Part shown: positions 7,466 through 14,835 of the stretch, in pieces | Layout of the letters: each line of letters begins with the position of its first letter | How positions within the stretch are numbered: position 1 is the first letter of the stretch | Source: CBDVAK01 sp965371945 | GTDB taxonomy: Bacteria; Pseudomonadota; Gammaproteobacteria; Competibacterales; JAHEDQ01 | DNA length: 20,197 nucleotides | Direction of reading: 5' to 3' | NCBI GenBank assembly: GCA_965371945.1 | Contig: CBDVAK010000026.1 | Coordinates: forward strand, 1-20,197 | The notes under the pieces: model-generated | What the model saw: the letters and a program-made list of their open reading frames with translations, nothing else | The model's database searches: none | Told to the model about the DNA's origin: nothing | Translations under genes and position numbers: made by a program

Positions 7466-9607
7466 TTGCCGACTACCCAACCGGATGTTGCCGGACGCGG
7501 CGACCACGTCACTCCGCTACCAACCGGGTCATTGCTGGCAGCTCTGACCCTACTCAAAGGTGTCGGGCCCCGGGTGCAGCAGCGGCTGGCAAAGCTCGGT
7601 CTGCACAGCGTCCACGATCTGCTTTTGCACCTGCCGCTGCGCTATCAGGACCGTGGTCGTCGGTGGCGGGTGGCGGACCTGCGTGGGGGCATGGAGGCCA
7701 CCATCGAGGCCACTGTGCTGGGTAGCGAGACCGTTGGCGGGCGGCGGCGCATGCTGCTGGTCCGGGTGGCGGACGACAGCGGTGCGCTGGGCTTGCGGTT
7801 CTTCAACTTCAACGCCGGTATGACCCGTACGCTGCGCAAAGACGTGCGACTGCGAGCCTTTGGTGAACTGCGCGCGGGCTATTCCGGTCTCGAGATGATG
7901 CATCCCGAGTTCGAGATATTGCGTGGCGATGCACCAGCGCCGATCGACAGCACGCTGACCCCGGTTTACCCCACCACCGAAGGTCTGCACCAGCTCACGC
8001 TGCGCGCGCTGACGACCCAGGCGCTGGCCTGTGCGCGACAGGCGGCAGATGCCGGTCAACTGGACCTGCTGCCCCCGGCACTGCGACGGCAGCATCAGTT
8101 GCTCGATCTGGCCACCGCCCTGCGGACCCTGCACCGGCCGCCTCCCGAACAACGCCCGGAAGCGCTGTTTTCGGCCGCCCATCCGGCGCGCCGGCGTTTG
8201 ATCTTCGAGGAGCTGCTGGCCCACAACCTCAGCCTGCGCAAACTGAGAGCCAGGGTCCGACATCATGCCGCCCATCCACTTCGCGGTGACGGTCGGTTGC
8301 TGGAGCCGATGCTGACACAGCTTCCGTTTCGCCTGACTGCCGCACAGCAACGGGTCATTGGTGAGCTGGCCGAAGACCTCGCCCGGGATCACCCGATGAT
8401 GCGACTGGTGCAGGGGGATGTCGGATGCGGCAAGACCGTGGTAGCCGCTGCTGCGGTACTCAAGGCTGTGGAAGCCGGTTTTCAGGCCGCGGTGATGGCG
8501 CCCACGGAGCTGCTGGCCGAACAGCACTACCGTAGCTTTTCACACTGGTTGAAGCCGCTGGGGATCAGCGTGGTCTGGTTGGCCAGCAGCCTCAAGGGAC
8601 GGGCCCGCCGCGAGGCGCTGGAGAGCCTGGCGGATGGCAGTGCCGCGCTGGCGGTGGGCACCCACGCACTGTTTCAGGAGCAGGTGAAGTTTCATGCTCT
8701 GGCGCTGGTGGTGATCGATGAGCAGCACCGTTTCGGCGTGCACCAGCGCTATGCACTGCGACAGAAGGGTAGCCAGCAGGAGCATCTGGCCCATCAGTTG
8801 ATCATGACCGCGACTCCGATACCGAGAACGCTGGCAATGACGGCCTACGCCGATCTGGATCATTCTGTCATCGACGAGCTGCCGCCGGGGCGCCTGCCGG
8901 TCACCACCGTGGTGACGTCGGAGCGCCGCCGTGCCGAGGTGGTCGAGCGGGTCAGCAATGCTTGTCGCGGAGGGCGCCAGGCATACTGGGTCTGCACACT
9001 GATCGACGAGTCCGAGTTGCTGCAATGCCAGGCTGCCGGAGATACCGCCCGGGTGCTTGCGGAAGAATTGCCGGATTTGCGCGTGGGTCTGGTACACGGT
9101 CGTCTGCGTGCGGCCGACAAGGAAGCGGTGATGGCCGCATTTGCGTGCGGAGAAATCGATCTGCTGGTTGCTACCACGGTGATCGAAGTCGGTGTCGATG
9201 TTACCAACGCCAGCCTTATGATCATCGAAAATGCCGAGCGTCTGGGTCTCGCACAGCTGCATCAGTTGCGTGGCCGGGTCGGCCGCGGCGCTACGGCCAG
9301 CTTTTGCGTGCTGATGTACAAGGGGCCGCTCTCCGACAATGCCCGGGCCCGGCTGGAAGTGGTCAGGGAGACCACGGACGGGTTCGAAATCGCCCGTCGG
9401 GATCTCGAGATTCGCGGTCCCGGCGAAGTGCTGGGCACCCGGCAGACCGGCATGCTGAATCTGCGGGTGGCGGATCTGCTGCGTGACCGCGAGTTGGTGC
9501 CGGAGGTGCAGCGGGCTGCCATCGAACTGCTGGCTCATGATTCGGAACTCGCGGCCGGGCTGGTCGAGCGCTGGATTGGCAAGGAGCGCGAATACGGTGA
9601 GGTCTGA
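7466..9607 (+). CDS. recG: ATP-dependent DNA helicase RecG
   Basis: RecG remodels stalled replication forks and branched recombination intermediates. The protein is 713 residues from the TTG used here (E. coli 693). Seen: an N-terminal wedge region with LLKGVGPRVQQRL and DLLLHLPLRYQDR; Walker A GDVGCGKT at 317-324; MAPTELLAEQHY; Walker B DEQH at 418-421 followed by RFG; TATPIPRTLAM near 448; LVHGR and the C-terminal helicase motif with TTVIEVGVDVTNA and QLRGRVGRG. The start is uncertain. TTG at 7466 lies 13 bases after ridA without a strong Shine-Dalgarno, and another in-frame TTG at 7532 would begin just before the first conserved block and give about 691 residues, closer to E. coli. The 3' end overlaps ubiA by 11 bases. 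Confidence 0.95.
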   Translation: MPTTQPDVAGRGDHVTPLPTGSLLAALTLLKGVGPRVQQRLAKLGLHSVHDLLLHLPLRYQDRGRRWRVADLRGGMEATIEATVLGSETVGGRRRMLLVRVADDSGALGLRFFNFNAGMTRTLRKDVRLRAFGELRAGYSGLEMMHPEFEILRGDAPAPIDSTLTPVYPTTEGLHQLTLRALTTQALACARQAADAGQLDLLPPALRRQHQLLDLATALRTLHRPPPEQRPEALFSAAHPARRRLIFEELLAHNLSLRKLRARVRHHAAHPLRGDGRLLEPMLTQLPFRLTAAQQRVIGELAEDLARDHPMMRLVQGDVGCGKTVVAAAAVLKAVEAGFQAAVMAPTELLAEQHYRSFSHWLKPLGISVVWLASSLKGRARREALESLADGSAALAVGTHALFQEQVKFHALALVVIDEQHRFGVHQRYALRQKGSQQEHLAHQLIMTATPIPRTLAMTAYADLDHSVIDELPPGRLPVTTVVTSERRRAEVVERVSNACRGGRQAYWVCTLIDESELLQCQAAGDTARVLAEELPDLRVGLVHGRLRAADKEAVMAAFACGEIDLLVATTVIEVGVDVTNASLMIIENAERLGLAQLHQLRGRVGRGATASFCVLMYKGPLSDNARARLEVVRETTDGFEIARRDLEIRGPGEVLGTRQTGMLNLRVADLLRDRELVPEVQRAAIELLAHDSELAAGLVERWIGKEREYGEV

Positions 9608-10481
9608 ACCCCGCCGGAATTGGTCCAACCGTTTCAGCGAGTATCTGCGGTTGATGCGCATCGACCGGCCGATTGGCATGTATTTATTGTTGTGGCCGAC
9701 CTTGTGGGCATTGTGGATCGCGGCGCAGGGCAGGCCGCAACCCTGGGTGGTCGTGGTATTCGTGGCTGGTGTTTTTATCATGCGTTCGGCGGGTTGCGTG
9801 ATCAACGACTATGCCGACCGCGACCTCGATCCCCATGTCAGCCGGACTCGCGACCGACCCCTGGCTGCGCGCCGGGTGGCGCCCGCCGAGGCCCTGATGC
9901 TGTTTGCGGTACTTTGTCTCATCGCTTTCGCGCTGGTGAGCACTCTGAATGCCCTGACCATCTGGATGTCGGTGGCGGGTGCGGTCCTCGCTGCCAGCTA
10001 CCCGTTCATGAAGCGCTTTCATCATCTGCCGCAGGCGCATCTGGGAGCAGCATTCGGCTGGGCGGTGCCGATGGCCTTCGCGGCTCAGACCGGAGCCGTA
10101 CCGGCGCTGGCGTGGCTGTTGTACGGCGTCACGATATTGTGGGCGGTGGCCTACGACACTCAGTACGCCATGGTCGATCGGGACGACGACCTGCGCATCG
10201 GGGTGGGGTCGACCGCAATCTTGTTCGGTCGCTTCGACCGCTTGGCGGTAGCCGCGGTCCAGGCGCTGGTGGTCGCCGGTCTCTGGATCGTGGGGGAGCA
10301 GGCAGGGCTGGGGTGGCCCTACCGTGCGGGTGTGTTGTGCGCGGTCATGCTGATGGTGTATCAGCAGATCCTGATACGTGGGCGTGACCCGTCAGCCTGT
10401 TTCACCGCCTTTCTGAACAACAACTGGGTGGGTCTGCTGGTGTTTCTGGGAATTGCCGCGAATTATGCGTTGCTGCGTTGA
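9597..10481 (+). CDS. ubiA: 4-hydroxybenzoate polyprenyltransferase UbiA
   Basis: UbiA joins the polyprenyl tail to 4-hydroxybenzoate, the first membrane step of ubiquinone synthesis. It is a multi-pass inner-membrane protein. The predicted 294 residues (E. coli 290) contain LMRIDRPIGMYLLLWPTLWAL at the start, the first Asp-rich motif NDYADRDLD (residues 70-78), YPFMKR and LGAAFGW, the second motif YDTQYAMVDRDDD (186-198), and ACFTAFLNNNWVGL near the end. I chose the GTG at 9597 because it has AAGGAG at 9581-9586 and gives the family length. The frame extends upstream to 9483 only as a recG shadow. The start overlaps the recG 3' end by 11 bases. No chorismate lyase (ubiC) gene is adjacent, so 4-hydroxybenzoate must come from a gene elsewhere. 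Confidence 0.95.
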   Translation: MRSEPRRNWSNRFSEYLRLMRIDRPIGMYLLLWPTLWALWIAAQGRPQPWVVVVFVAGVFIMRSAGCVINDYADRDLDPHVSRTRDRPLAARRVAPAEALMLFAVLCLIAFALVSTLNALTIWMSVAGAVLAASYPFMKRFHHLPQAHLGAAFGWAVPMAFAAQTGAVPALAWLLYGVTILWAVAYDTQYAMVDRDDDLRIGVGSTAILFGRFDRLAVAAVQALVVAGLWIVGEQAGLGWPYRAGVLCAVMLMVYQQILIRGRDPSACFTAFLNNNWVGLLVFLGIAANYALLR

Positions 10482-10488
10482 TCCGGGT

Positions 10489-10517
10489 TTGACAGAGTTG
10501 ACAGACATCGCTTTAGT
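10489..10517 (+). promoter_or_regulatory. Putative distal sigma-70 promoter with tandem -35 boxes
   Basis: A perfect TTGACA (10489-10494) is followed after exactly 17 bases by TTTAGT (10512-10517, four of six to TATAAT). A second perfect TTGACA at 10498-10503 forms the direct repeat TTGACAGAG/TTGACAGAC. If used, it would start transcription near 10524, leaving a leader of about 270 bases that crosses the downstream operator. This is a pattern match only; it begins just after the ubiA stop codon. Confidence 0.4.
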
Positions 10518-10637
10518 GCGTTGCCTCCTCGCCGGCCGTCGCCTATGAATTTCGCGGACATCGCGCGCGGCGGCTGGCGGTCGACTATAGTTGCTGGGAG
10601 TTGCGGTGTCGGATATGGCCGGGGGATCCGGGCCGGG

Positions 10638-10658
10638 CTGGTTGGTTTGACCAAGCAG
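10638..10658. promoter_or_regulatory. PdhR/FadR-type (GntR-FCD) operator upstream of aceE
   Basis: The core TTGGT-TTG-ACCAA (10642-10654) is a perfect 5+3+5 inverted repeat. Outside it one pair mismatches, then CTG/CAG pairs again, giving a 21-bp palindrome with eight of nine pairs matched. The core fits the E. coli PdhR box (ATTGGT-N3-ACCAAT) and the general TGGT-N3-ACCA signature of FadR-subfamily GntR regulators. It lies 135 bases before the aceE ATG and directly before a TATCAT -10 candidate (10661-10666), so a bound repressor would cover the -35 region. PdhR in E. coli represses pdhR-aceEF-lpd and is relieved by pyruvate. No pdhR gene lies in this window; the regulator's identity is inferred. 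Confidence 0.6.
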
Positions 10659-10792
10659 TTTATCATGCGGCAGGCGTGGGCTAACATGTTTTACGATACG
10701 AACTGATCGATCTTGTTTCCGGTACCGGCGGTGATGGTCCTGACATGTGCTGCGACCACGTTTCCGCCGGCGCTGGCGCTGGCGAGGAAATC

Positions 10793-13456
10793 ATGACCAC
10801 AGAAAGCTACAAGGACATCGATCCCGAGGAGACCCATGAGTGGGAGGAATCATTGGATGCGGTTATCGAGCGGGAGGGACCCGAGCGCGCCCACTTTCTG
10901 CTCGAAAAACTTCTTGACCGCGCCTACGTCGCCGGCGCGCCATTGCCCAACGTGGTCAGTACCGCCTATCTGAACACCATCCCTCCCGAGCTGGAAGAGC
11001 GCTCTCCAGGTGATCACGATCTCGAGTGGCGACTGCGTTCCATCATCCGCTGGAATGCCATGGCGATGGTGGTCAAGGCCAATCAGAAACCTTCGGAGCC
11101 CGGTGGGCACATTGCCAGTTTCGCCTCCGCGGCCACCCTCTACGATGTAGGCTTCAATCACTTCTGGCGTGCGGCCAGTGAATCGCATGGCGGCGACATG
11201 ATCTACATCCAGGGTCATTCCGCACCCGGCATCTACGCGCGCGCATTTCTGGAGGGACGCCTCAGCGAGGAGCAGCTCGACAATTTTCGCTGTGAAGTCG
11301 ATGGCAAAGGGTTGTCCTCCTATCCTCACCCGTGGCTGATGCCGGATTTCTGGCAGTACCCGACGGTTTCCATGGGGCTGGGGCCGATCACCGCGATCTA
11401 CCAGGCGCGGTTTATGAAATACCTCCAGAATCGCGGCTTGCTCGATATCCAGGACCGCAAAGTATGGGCGTTCATGGGCGACGGCGAGATGGACGAACCG
11501 GAATCCATGGGCGCCATCGATCTGGCGGTACGTGAAAAGCTGGACAATCTGATCTTCGTCGTCAACTGCAACTTGCAGCGTCTCGACGGCCCGGTGCGCG
11601 GTAACGGCAAGATCATCCAGGAGCTGGAGGCTGAGTTCCGGGGTGCCGGCTGGAACGTTATCAAGGTGATCTGGGGTTCCTATTGGGACCCGCTGCTGGC
11701 CAAAGACACCAAAGGGCTGCTGCGCAAGCGCATGGATGAAGCAATCGACGGTGAATACCAGAATTTCAAAGCCAAGGGCGGCGCCTATACGCGCAAGCAC
11801 TTTTTTGGCAAGTATCCGGAGTTGCGCGACATGGTCGCCAGTCTCTCCGACGAGGACATCTGGCGCTTGAATCGTGGAGGCCACGATCCTCACAAGGTGT
11901 ATGCCGCCTATGCTGCCGCGGTAAAACACGAGGGGGCACCGACCGTGATCCTCGCCAAGACGGTGAAGGGCTACGGCATGGGCGAGGCGGGGGAGGGGCA
12001 GAACGTCACCCATTCCCAGAAGAAGATGGGCGTGGATGCCCTCAAGCAGTTTCGTGATCGTTTCCAGTTGCCGGTATCCGACGAGGATATCGAGAGCGCG
12101 CCGTTCTACCGTCCTGCGGAAGACTCCGCGGAAATTCGCTATCTCAAGGAGCGCAGGGCGGCCTTGGGCGGCTATCTGCCGTCCCGGCGCACCCATGGCG
12201 ACAGCCTGGAGATCCCGCCGCTCGAGACCTTCAAATCGATATTGGGAGACACCGGCGAGCGCACCCTGTCAACGACCATGGCGCTGGTGCGGTTGCTTGC
12301 CACCCTGGCCCGCGACAAGACCATCGGGTCGAGGCTGGTACCGATCGTACCCGATGAGGCGCGTACCTTCGGCATGGAGGGCATGTTCCGGCAGATCGGT
12401 ATCTACGCGCCTTCCGGGCAGCTTTACGAACCCATGGATTCCGATCAGATCATGCCCTACCGGGAAGATCGCAAGGGCCAGATCCTGGAAGAGGGCATTA
12501 CCGAAGACGGTGCCATGTCGTCCTGGATCGCGGCGGCCACCTCCTACAGCAACCACGGGATCACCATGATCCCTGTGTACGTGTTCTACTCGATGTTCGG
12601 GTTTCAGCGCGTTGGCGACCTCGCCTGGGCCGCGGGAGACCAGCAGGCGCGCGGTTTTCTGATCGGCGGTACCGCCGGTCGCACCACCTTGAACGGTGAG
12701 GGTCTGCAACACCAGGATGGCCACAGCCATGTGCTGTCCGCCAACATTCCCAATTGCCTGTCCTACGATCCCACTTTCGCCTACGAACTGGCGGTGATCT
12801 TTCACGACGGCATGGAGCGTATGTTCGCGCAGCAGGAGCGGGTCTTCTATTACATCACCACACTGAACGAGAACTACCATCATCCCGCTCTGCCGGAAGG
12901 CGTCCAGGAGGGTATTCTCAAGGGGCTCTACCGATTCAGCGAAGGCGGCGACAGTGGCAAGGCACGGGTTCAGTTACTGGGTTCGGGAGCCATCCTGCGC
13001 GAGGTGATCGCCGCTGCGGAGTTGCTGGCGCAGGATTATCAGGTGGATGCCGATGTTTGGAGTGCGACCAGCTTTACCGAATTGTCTCGCGATGGTATGA
13101 GTGCCCAGCGCTGGAACATGCTGCACCCCGGTGCGCAGCCACGGATCCCCTATGTGACTCAATGTCTCCAGGATACCCGGGGGCCGGTGATCGCCTCCAC
13201 CGACTATGTGCGGCTGTATGCTGATCAGATTCGTGCCTATGTGCCCAGGGACTATCGGGTTCTTGGCACCGACGGCTATGGTCGCAGCGACAGTCGTGAA
13301 GCTCTGCGTTGTCATTTCGAGGTCGACCGGCACCATATCACCCTGGCGGCACTCACCGCCTTGGTTGAAGAAGGCAGACTCGAGGCCCCGGTACTCCAGG
13401 ACTGCATCGAACGCTACCGTATCGATCCGGAACGCCCCGATCCGCTGTGGGCCTGA
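10793..13456 (+). CDS. aceE: Pyruvate dehydrogenase E1 component
   Basis: This is the homodimeric ThDP-dependent E1 that decarboxylates pyruvate and acetylates the lipoyl groups of E2. The protein has 887 residues, the same as E. coli AceE, and key positions fall at identical numbers: the ThDP/Mg motif GDGEMDEPES begins near 229 and runs to NCNLQRLDGPV near 258-268; His407 lies in GEGQNVTHSQKK; His640 lies in GLQHQDGHSHV. The N-terminal region (DIDPEETHEWEESLDAVI) used for E2 docking is present. I chose the ATG at 10793 because GAGGAA precedes it at 10784-10789 and homology starts there; the 16 upstream in-frame codons are not conserved. It is the first gene of aceE-aceF-lpdA, with a 37-base gap to aceF. 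Confidence 0.97.
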   Translation: MTTESYKDIDPEETHEWEESLDAVIEREGPERAHFLLEKLLDRAYVAGAPLPNVVSTAYLNTIPPELEERSPGDHDLEWRLRSIIRWNAMAMVVKANQKPSEPGGHIASFASAATLYDVGFNHFWRAASESHGGDMIYIQGHSAPGIYARAFLEGRLSEEQLDNFRCEVDGKGLSSYPHPWLMPDFWQYPTVSMGLGPITAIYQARFMKYLQNRGLLDIQDRKVWAFMGDGEMDEPESMGAIDLAVREKLDNLIFVVNCNLQRLDGPVRGNGKIIQELEAEFRGAGWNVIKVIWGSYWDPLLAKDTKGLLRKRMDEAIDGEYQNFKAKGGAYTRKHFFGKYPELRDMVASLSDEDIWRLNRGGHDPHKVYAAYAAAVKHEGAPTVILAKTVKGYGMGEAGEGQNVTHSQKKMGVDALKQFRDRFQLPVSDEDIESAPFYRPAEDSAEIRYLKERRAALGGYLPSRRTHGDSLEIPPLETFKSILGDTGERTLSTTMALVRLLATLARDKTIGSRLVPIVPDEARTFGMEGMFRQIGIYAPSGQLYEPMDSDQIMPYREDRKGQILEEGITEDGAMSSWIAAATSYSNHGITMIPVYVFYSMFGFQRVGDLAWAAGDQQARGFLIGGTAGRTTLNGEGLQHQDGHSHVLSANIPNCLSYDPTFAYELAVIFHDGMERMFAQQERVFYYITTLNENYHHPALPEGVQEGILKGLYRFSEGGDSGKARVQLLGSGAILREVIAAAELLAQDYQVDADVWSATSFTELSRDGMSAQRWNMLHPGAQPRIPYVTQCLQDTRGPVIASTDYVRLYADQIRAYVPRDYRVLGTDGYGRSDSREALRCHFEVDRHHITLAALTALVEEGRLEAPVLQDCIERYRIDPERPDPLWA

Positions 13457-13493
13457 GCAGGCGGTTTCCGGGCACATTCTGGGAGGAGAACCC

Positions 13494-14819
13494 GTGGCAG
13501 CAAGCAAACAGATCAAGGTGCCGGACATCGGTGATTTTGCCGATGTCGACATCATCGAGATTCTGGTGGCCCCCGGTGACCGGGTGGCTGCCGATGATCC
13601 GTTGATCACCGTGGAAAGCGACAAGGCATCGATGGACATCCCCTCTCCCGAGGCCGGTGTGGTCGCTACCTTGATGGTCGCGGTGGGTGACAAGGTATCG
13701 GAAGGCTCGGTGATTATTTTGCTGGAATCCGGGGCCGAGGCAGAAAATGACCAGCCCCCGCCTGTGTCGGAATCCACGCCACCCGATGCCGGCGAGCCAG
13801 CACCGGCTGCTGCGGTTCCGGCAGCGGCCAGGCCGGAATCGCCTTTGGTGCCGTGCGCACCGCGCCAGCCCCCGGTGCCACCGGCTGCATCGCTCGATCA
13901 GGGCAGTTTCATCAATGCGCATGCCGCGCCCTCGGTACGCCGCTATGCGCGCGAATTGGGCGTGGATCTGGCCCGGGTCAGTGGTACGGGTCGCAAGACC
14001 AGGATCGTCAAATCCGATGTGCAGGCCTTCGTCAAACAGGCCATGACCAGCCGACGGGAGCCGGCCACGGCATCACAAGGCGCGGCAATACCGGCGATAC
14101 CGGAAGTCGATTTCTCCAAGTTCGGCGAGATCGACGTGCAACCCCTCAAGCGGATCCAGAAGATTTCCGGGGCGCACCTGCGCCGGGTCTGGCTCAACGT
14201 GCCCATGGTGACCCATCATGACGAGGCGGATGTCACCGAGCTGGAAGCATTTCGCAAGTCACTCAAGGCTGAGGCGGACAAGCGCGGTGTCCGGCTCACC
14301 TCGCTGACCTTCTTGATGAAGGCGTTGGCCTCGGCACTTGCCGAGTTCCCCGGTTTCAATGCTTCCTTGTCCGCGGATGGCGAGCAGCTGGTCTACAAAC
14401 GCTACTTTCACATCGGTATCGCGGTGGACACGCCCAACGGCTTGGTAGTGCCGGTATTTCGCGATGTGGATCGCAAGAGCGTGTTCGAGCTGGCCGCGGA
14501 AATGGGGGAAGTAAGTATGCGGGCCCGGGATGGCAAGCTCGGGCCTGCCGAGATGCAGGGCGGGTGCATGAGTATTTCCAGCCTGGGCGGTATCGGAGGG
14601 CAGTCTTTCACTCCGTTGGTCAACGCCCCGGAGGTCGCGATTCTCGGCGTCACCCGGGCACGGATGCAGCCGGTCTGGAACGGCACCGAGTTTATCCCCA
14701 GACTGATGCAGCCCCTGGACCTGACCTACGATCACAGGGTGGTCGATGGCGCCCAGGCAGCCCGGTTCATGGTTCATTATTGCGGGCTGCTGAGTGATCT
14801 CCGCAGATTGCTGCTGTGA
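13494..14819 (+). CDS. aceF: Pyruvate dehydrogenase E2, dihydrolipoamide acetyltransferase
   Basis: E2 is the core of the PDH complex and transfers acetyl groups from lipoamide to CoA. Domains in the 441-residue protein: a single lipoyl domain (about 4-78) with the lipoylated Lys44 in ESDKASMD; an Ala/Pro-rich linker (about 82-135); the peripheral subunit-binding domain (about 144-182, APSVRRYARELGVDL and GTGRKTRIVKSDV); and the catalytic domain (about 205-441) with the active-site DHRVVDG at 413-419, His414 and Asp418. E. coli AceF has three lipoyl domains; this has one, compensated by a lipoyl domain on the E3 encoded downstream. The start is GTG at 13494 with a strong GGAGGAG at 13482-13488. 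The open frame extends far upstream only because it shadows the aceE 3' end. Confidence 0.96.
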   Translation: MAASKQIKVPDIGDFADVDIIEILVAPGDRVAADDPLITVESDKASMDIPSPEAGVVATLMVAVGDKVSEGSVIILLESGAEAENDQPPPVSESTPPDAGEPAPAAAVPAAARPESPLVPCAPRQPPVPPAASLDQGSFINAHAAPSVRRYARELGVDLARVSGTGRKTRIVKSDVQAFVKQAMTSRREPATASQGAAIPAIPEVDFSKFGEIDVQPLKRIQKISGAHLRRVWLNVPMVTHHDEADVTELEAFRKSLKAEADKRGVRLTSLTFLMKALASALAEFPGFNASLSADGEQLVYKRYFHIGIAVDTPNGLVVPVFRDVDRKSVFELAAEMGEVSMRARDGKLGPAEMQGGCMSISSLGGIGGQSFTPLVNAPEVAILGVTRARMQPVWNGTEFIPRLMQPLDLTYDHRVVDGAQAARFMVHYCGLLSDLRRLLL

Positions 14820-14835
14820 TCAAGGGAGTGGGACG

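Larger units (their letters stand above)
10482..10792 (+). promoter_or_regulatory. Control region upstream of the PDH operon
   Basis: This 311-base stretch between ubiA and aceE holds no convincing gene. In order it contains tandem TTGACA boxes (10489, 10498), a GC-rich imperfect hairpin near 10617-10636 without a following T-run, the 21-bp operator-like palindrome at 10638-10658, a TATCAT -10 candidate at 10661-10666, and the aceE Shine-Dalgarno GAGGAA at 10784-10789. Transcription from near 10673 would give a leader of roughly 120 bases. A 61-codon open frame across it lacks a ribosome site and is not credible. Confidence 0.6.

Noticed and set aside
8540..9805. 421-codon open frame antisense to recG and ubiA
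   Set aside because: It mirrors the high-GC third-position pattern of recG, has no family resemblance and spans two real genes.
8702..10273. Several GCTGGTGG (Chi-like) octamers
   Set aside because: They fall in Ala-Leu-Val codon runs in GC-rich genes and are expected by composition; there is no evidence that Chi is this octamer here.
10617..10637. GC-rich hairpin (GGCCGG ... CCGGGCC) as a ubiA terminator
   Set aside because: The stem is bulged and no run of T follows; it lies 130 bases after ubiA. Not convincing as an intrinsic terminator.
10521..10706. 61-codon open frame in the aceE upstream region
   Set aside because: TTG start without a ribosome site, no recognisable motif, and it overlaps the operator and promoter elements.
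10850..12196. 448-codon open frame antisense to aceE
   Set aside because: AceE is unmistakable on the plus strand with residues at E. coli positions; the antisense frame is a coding shadow.
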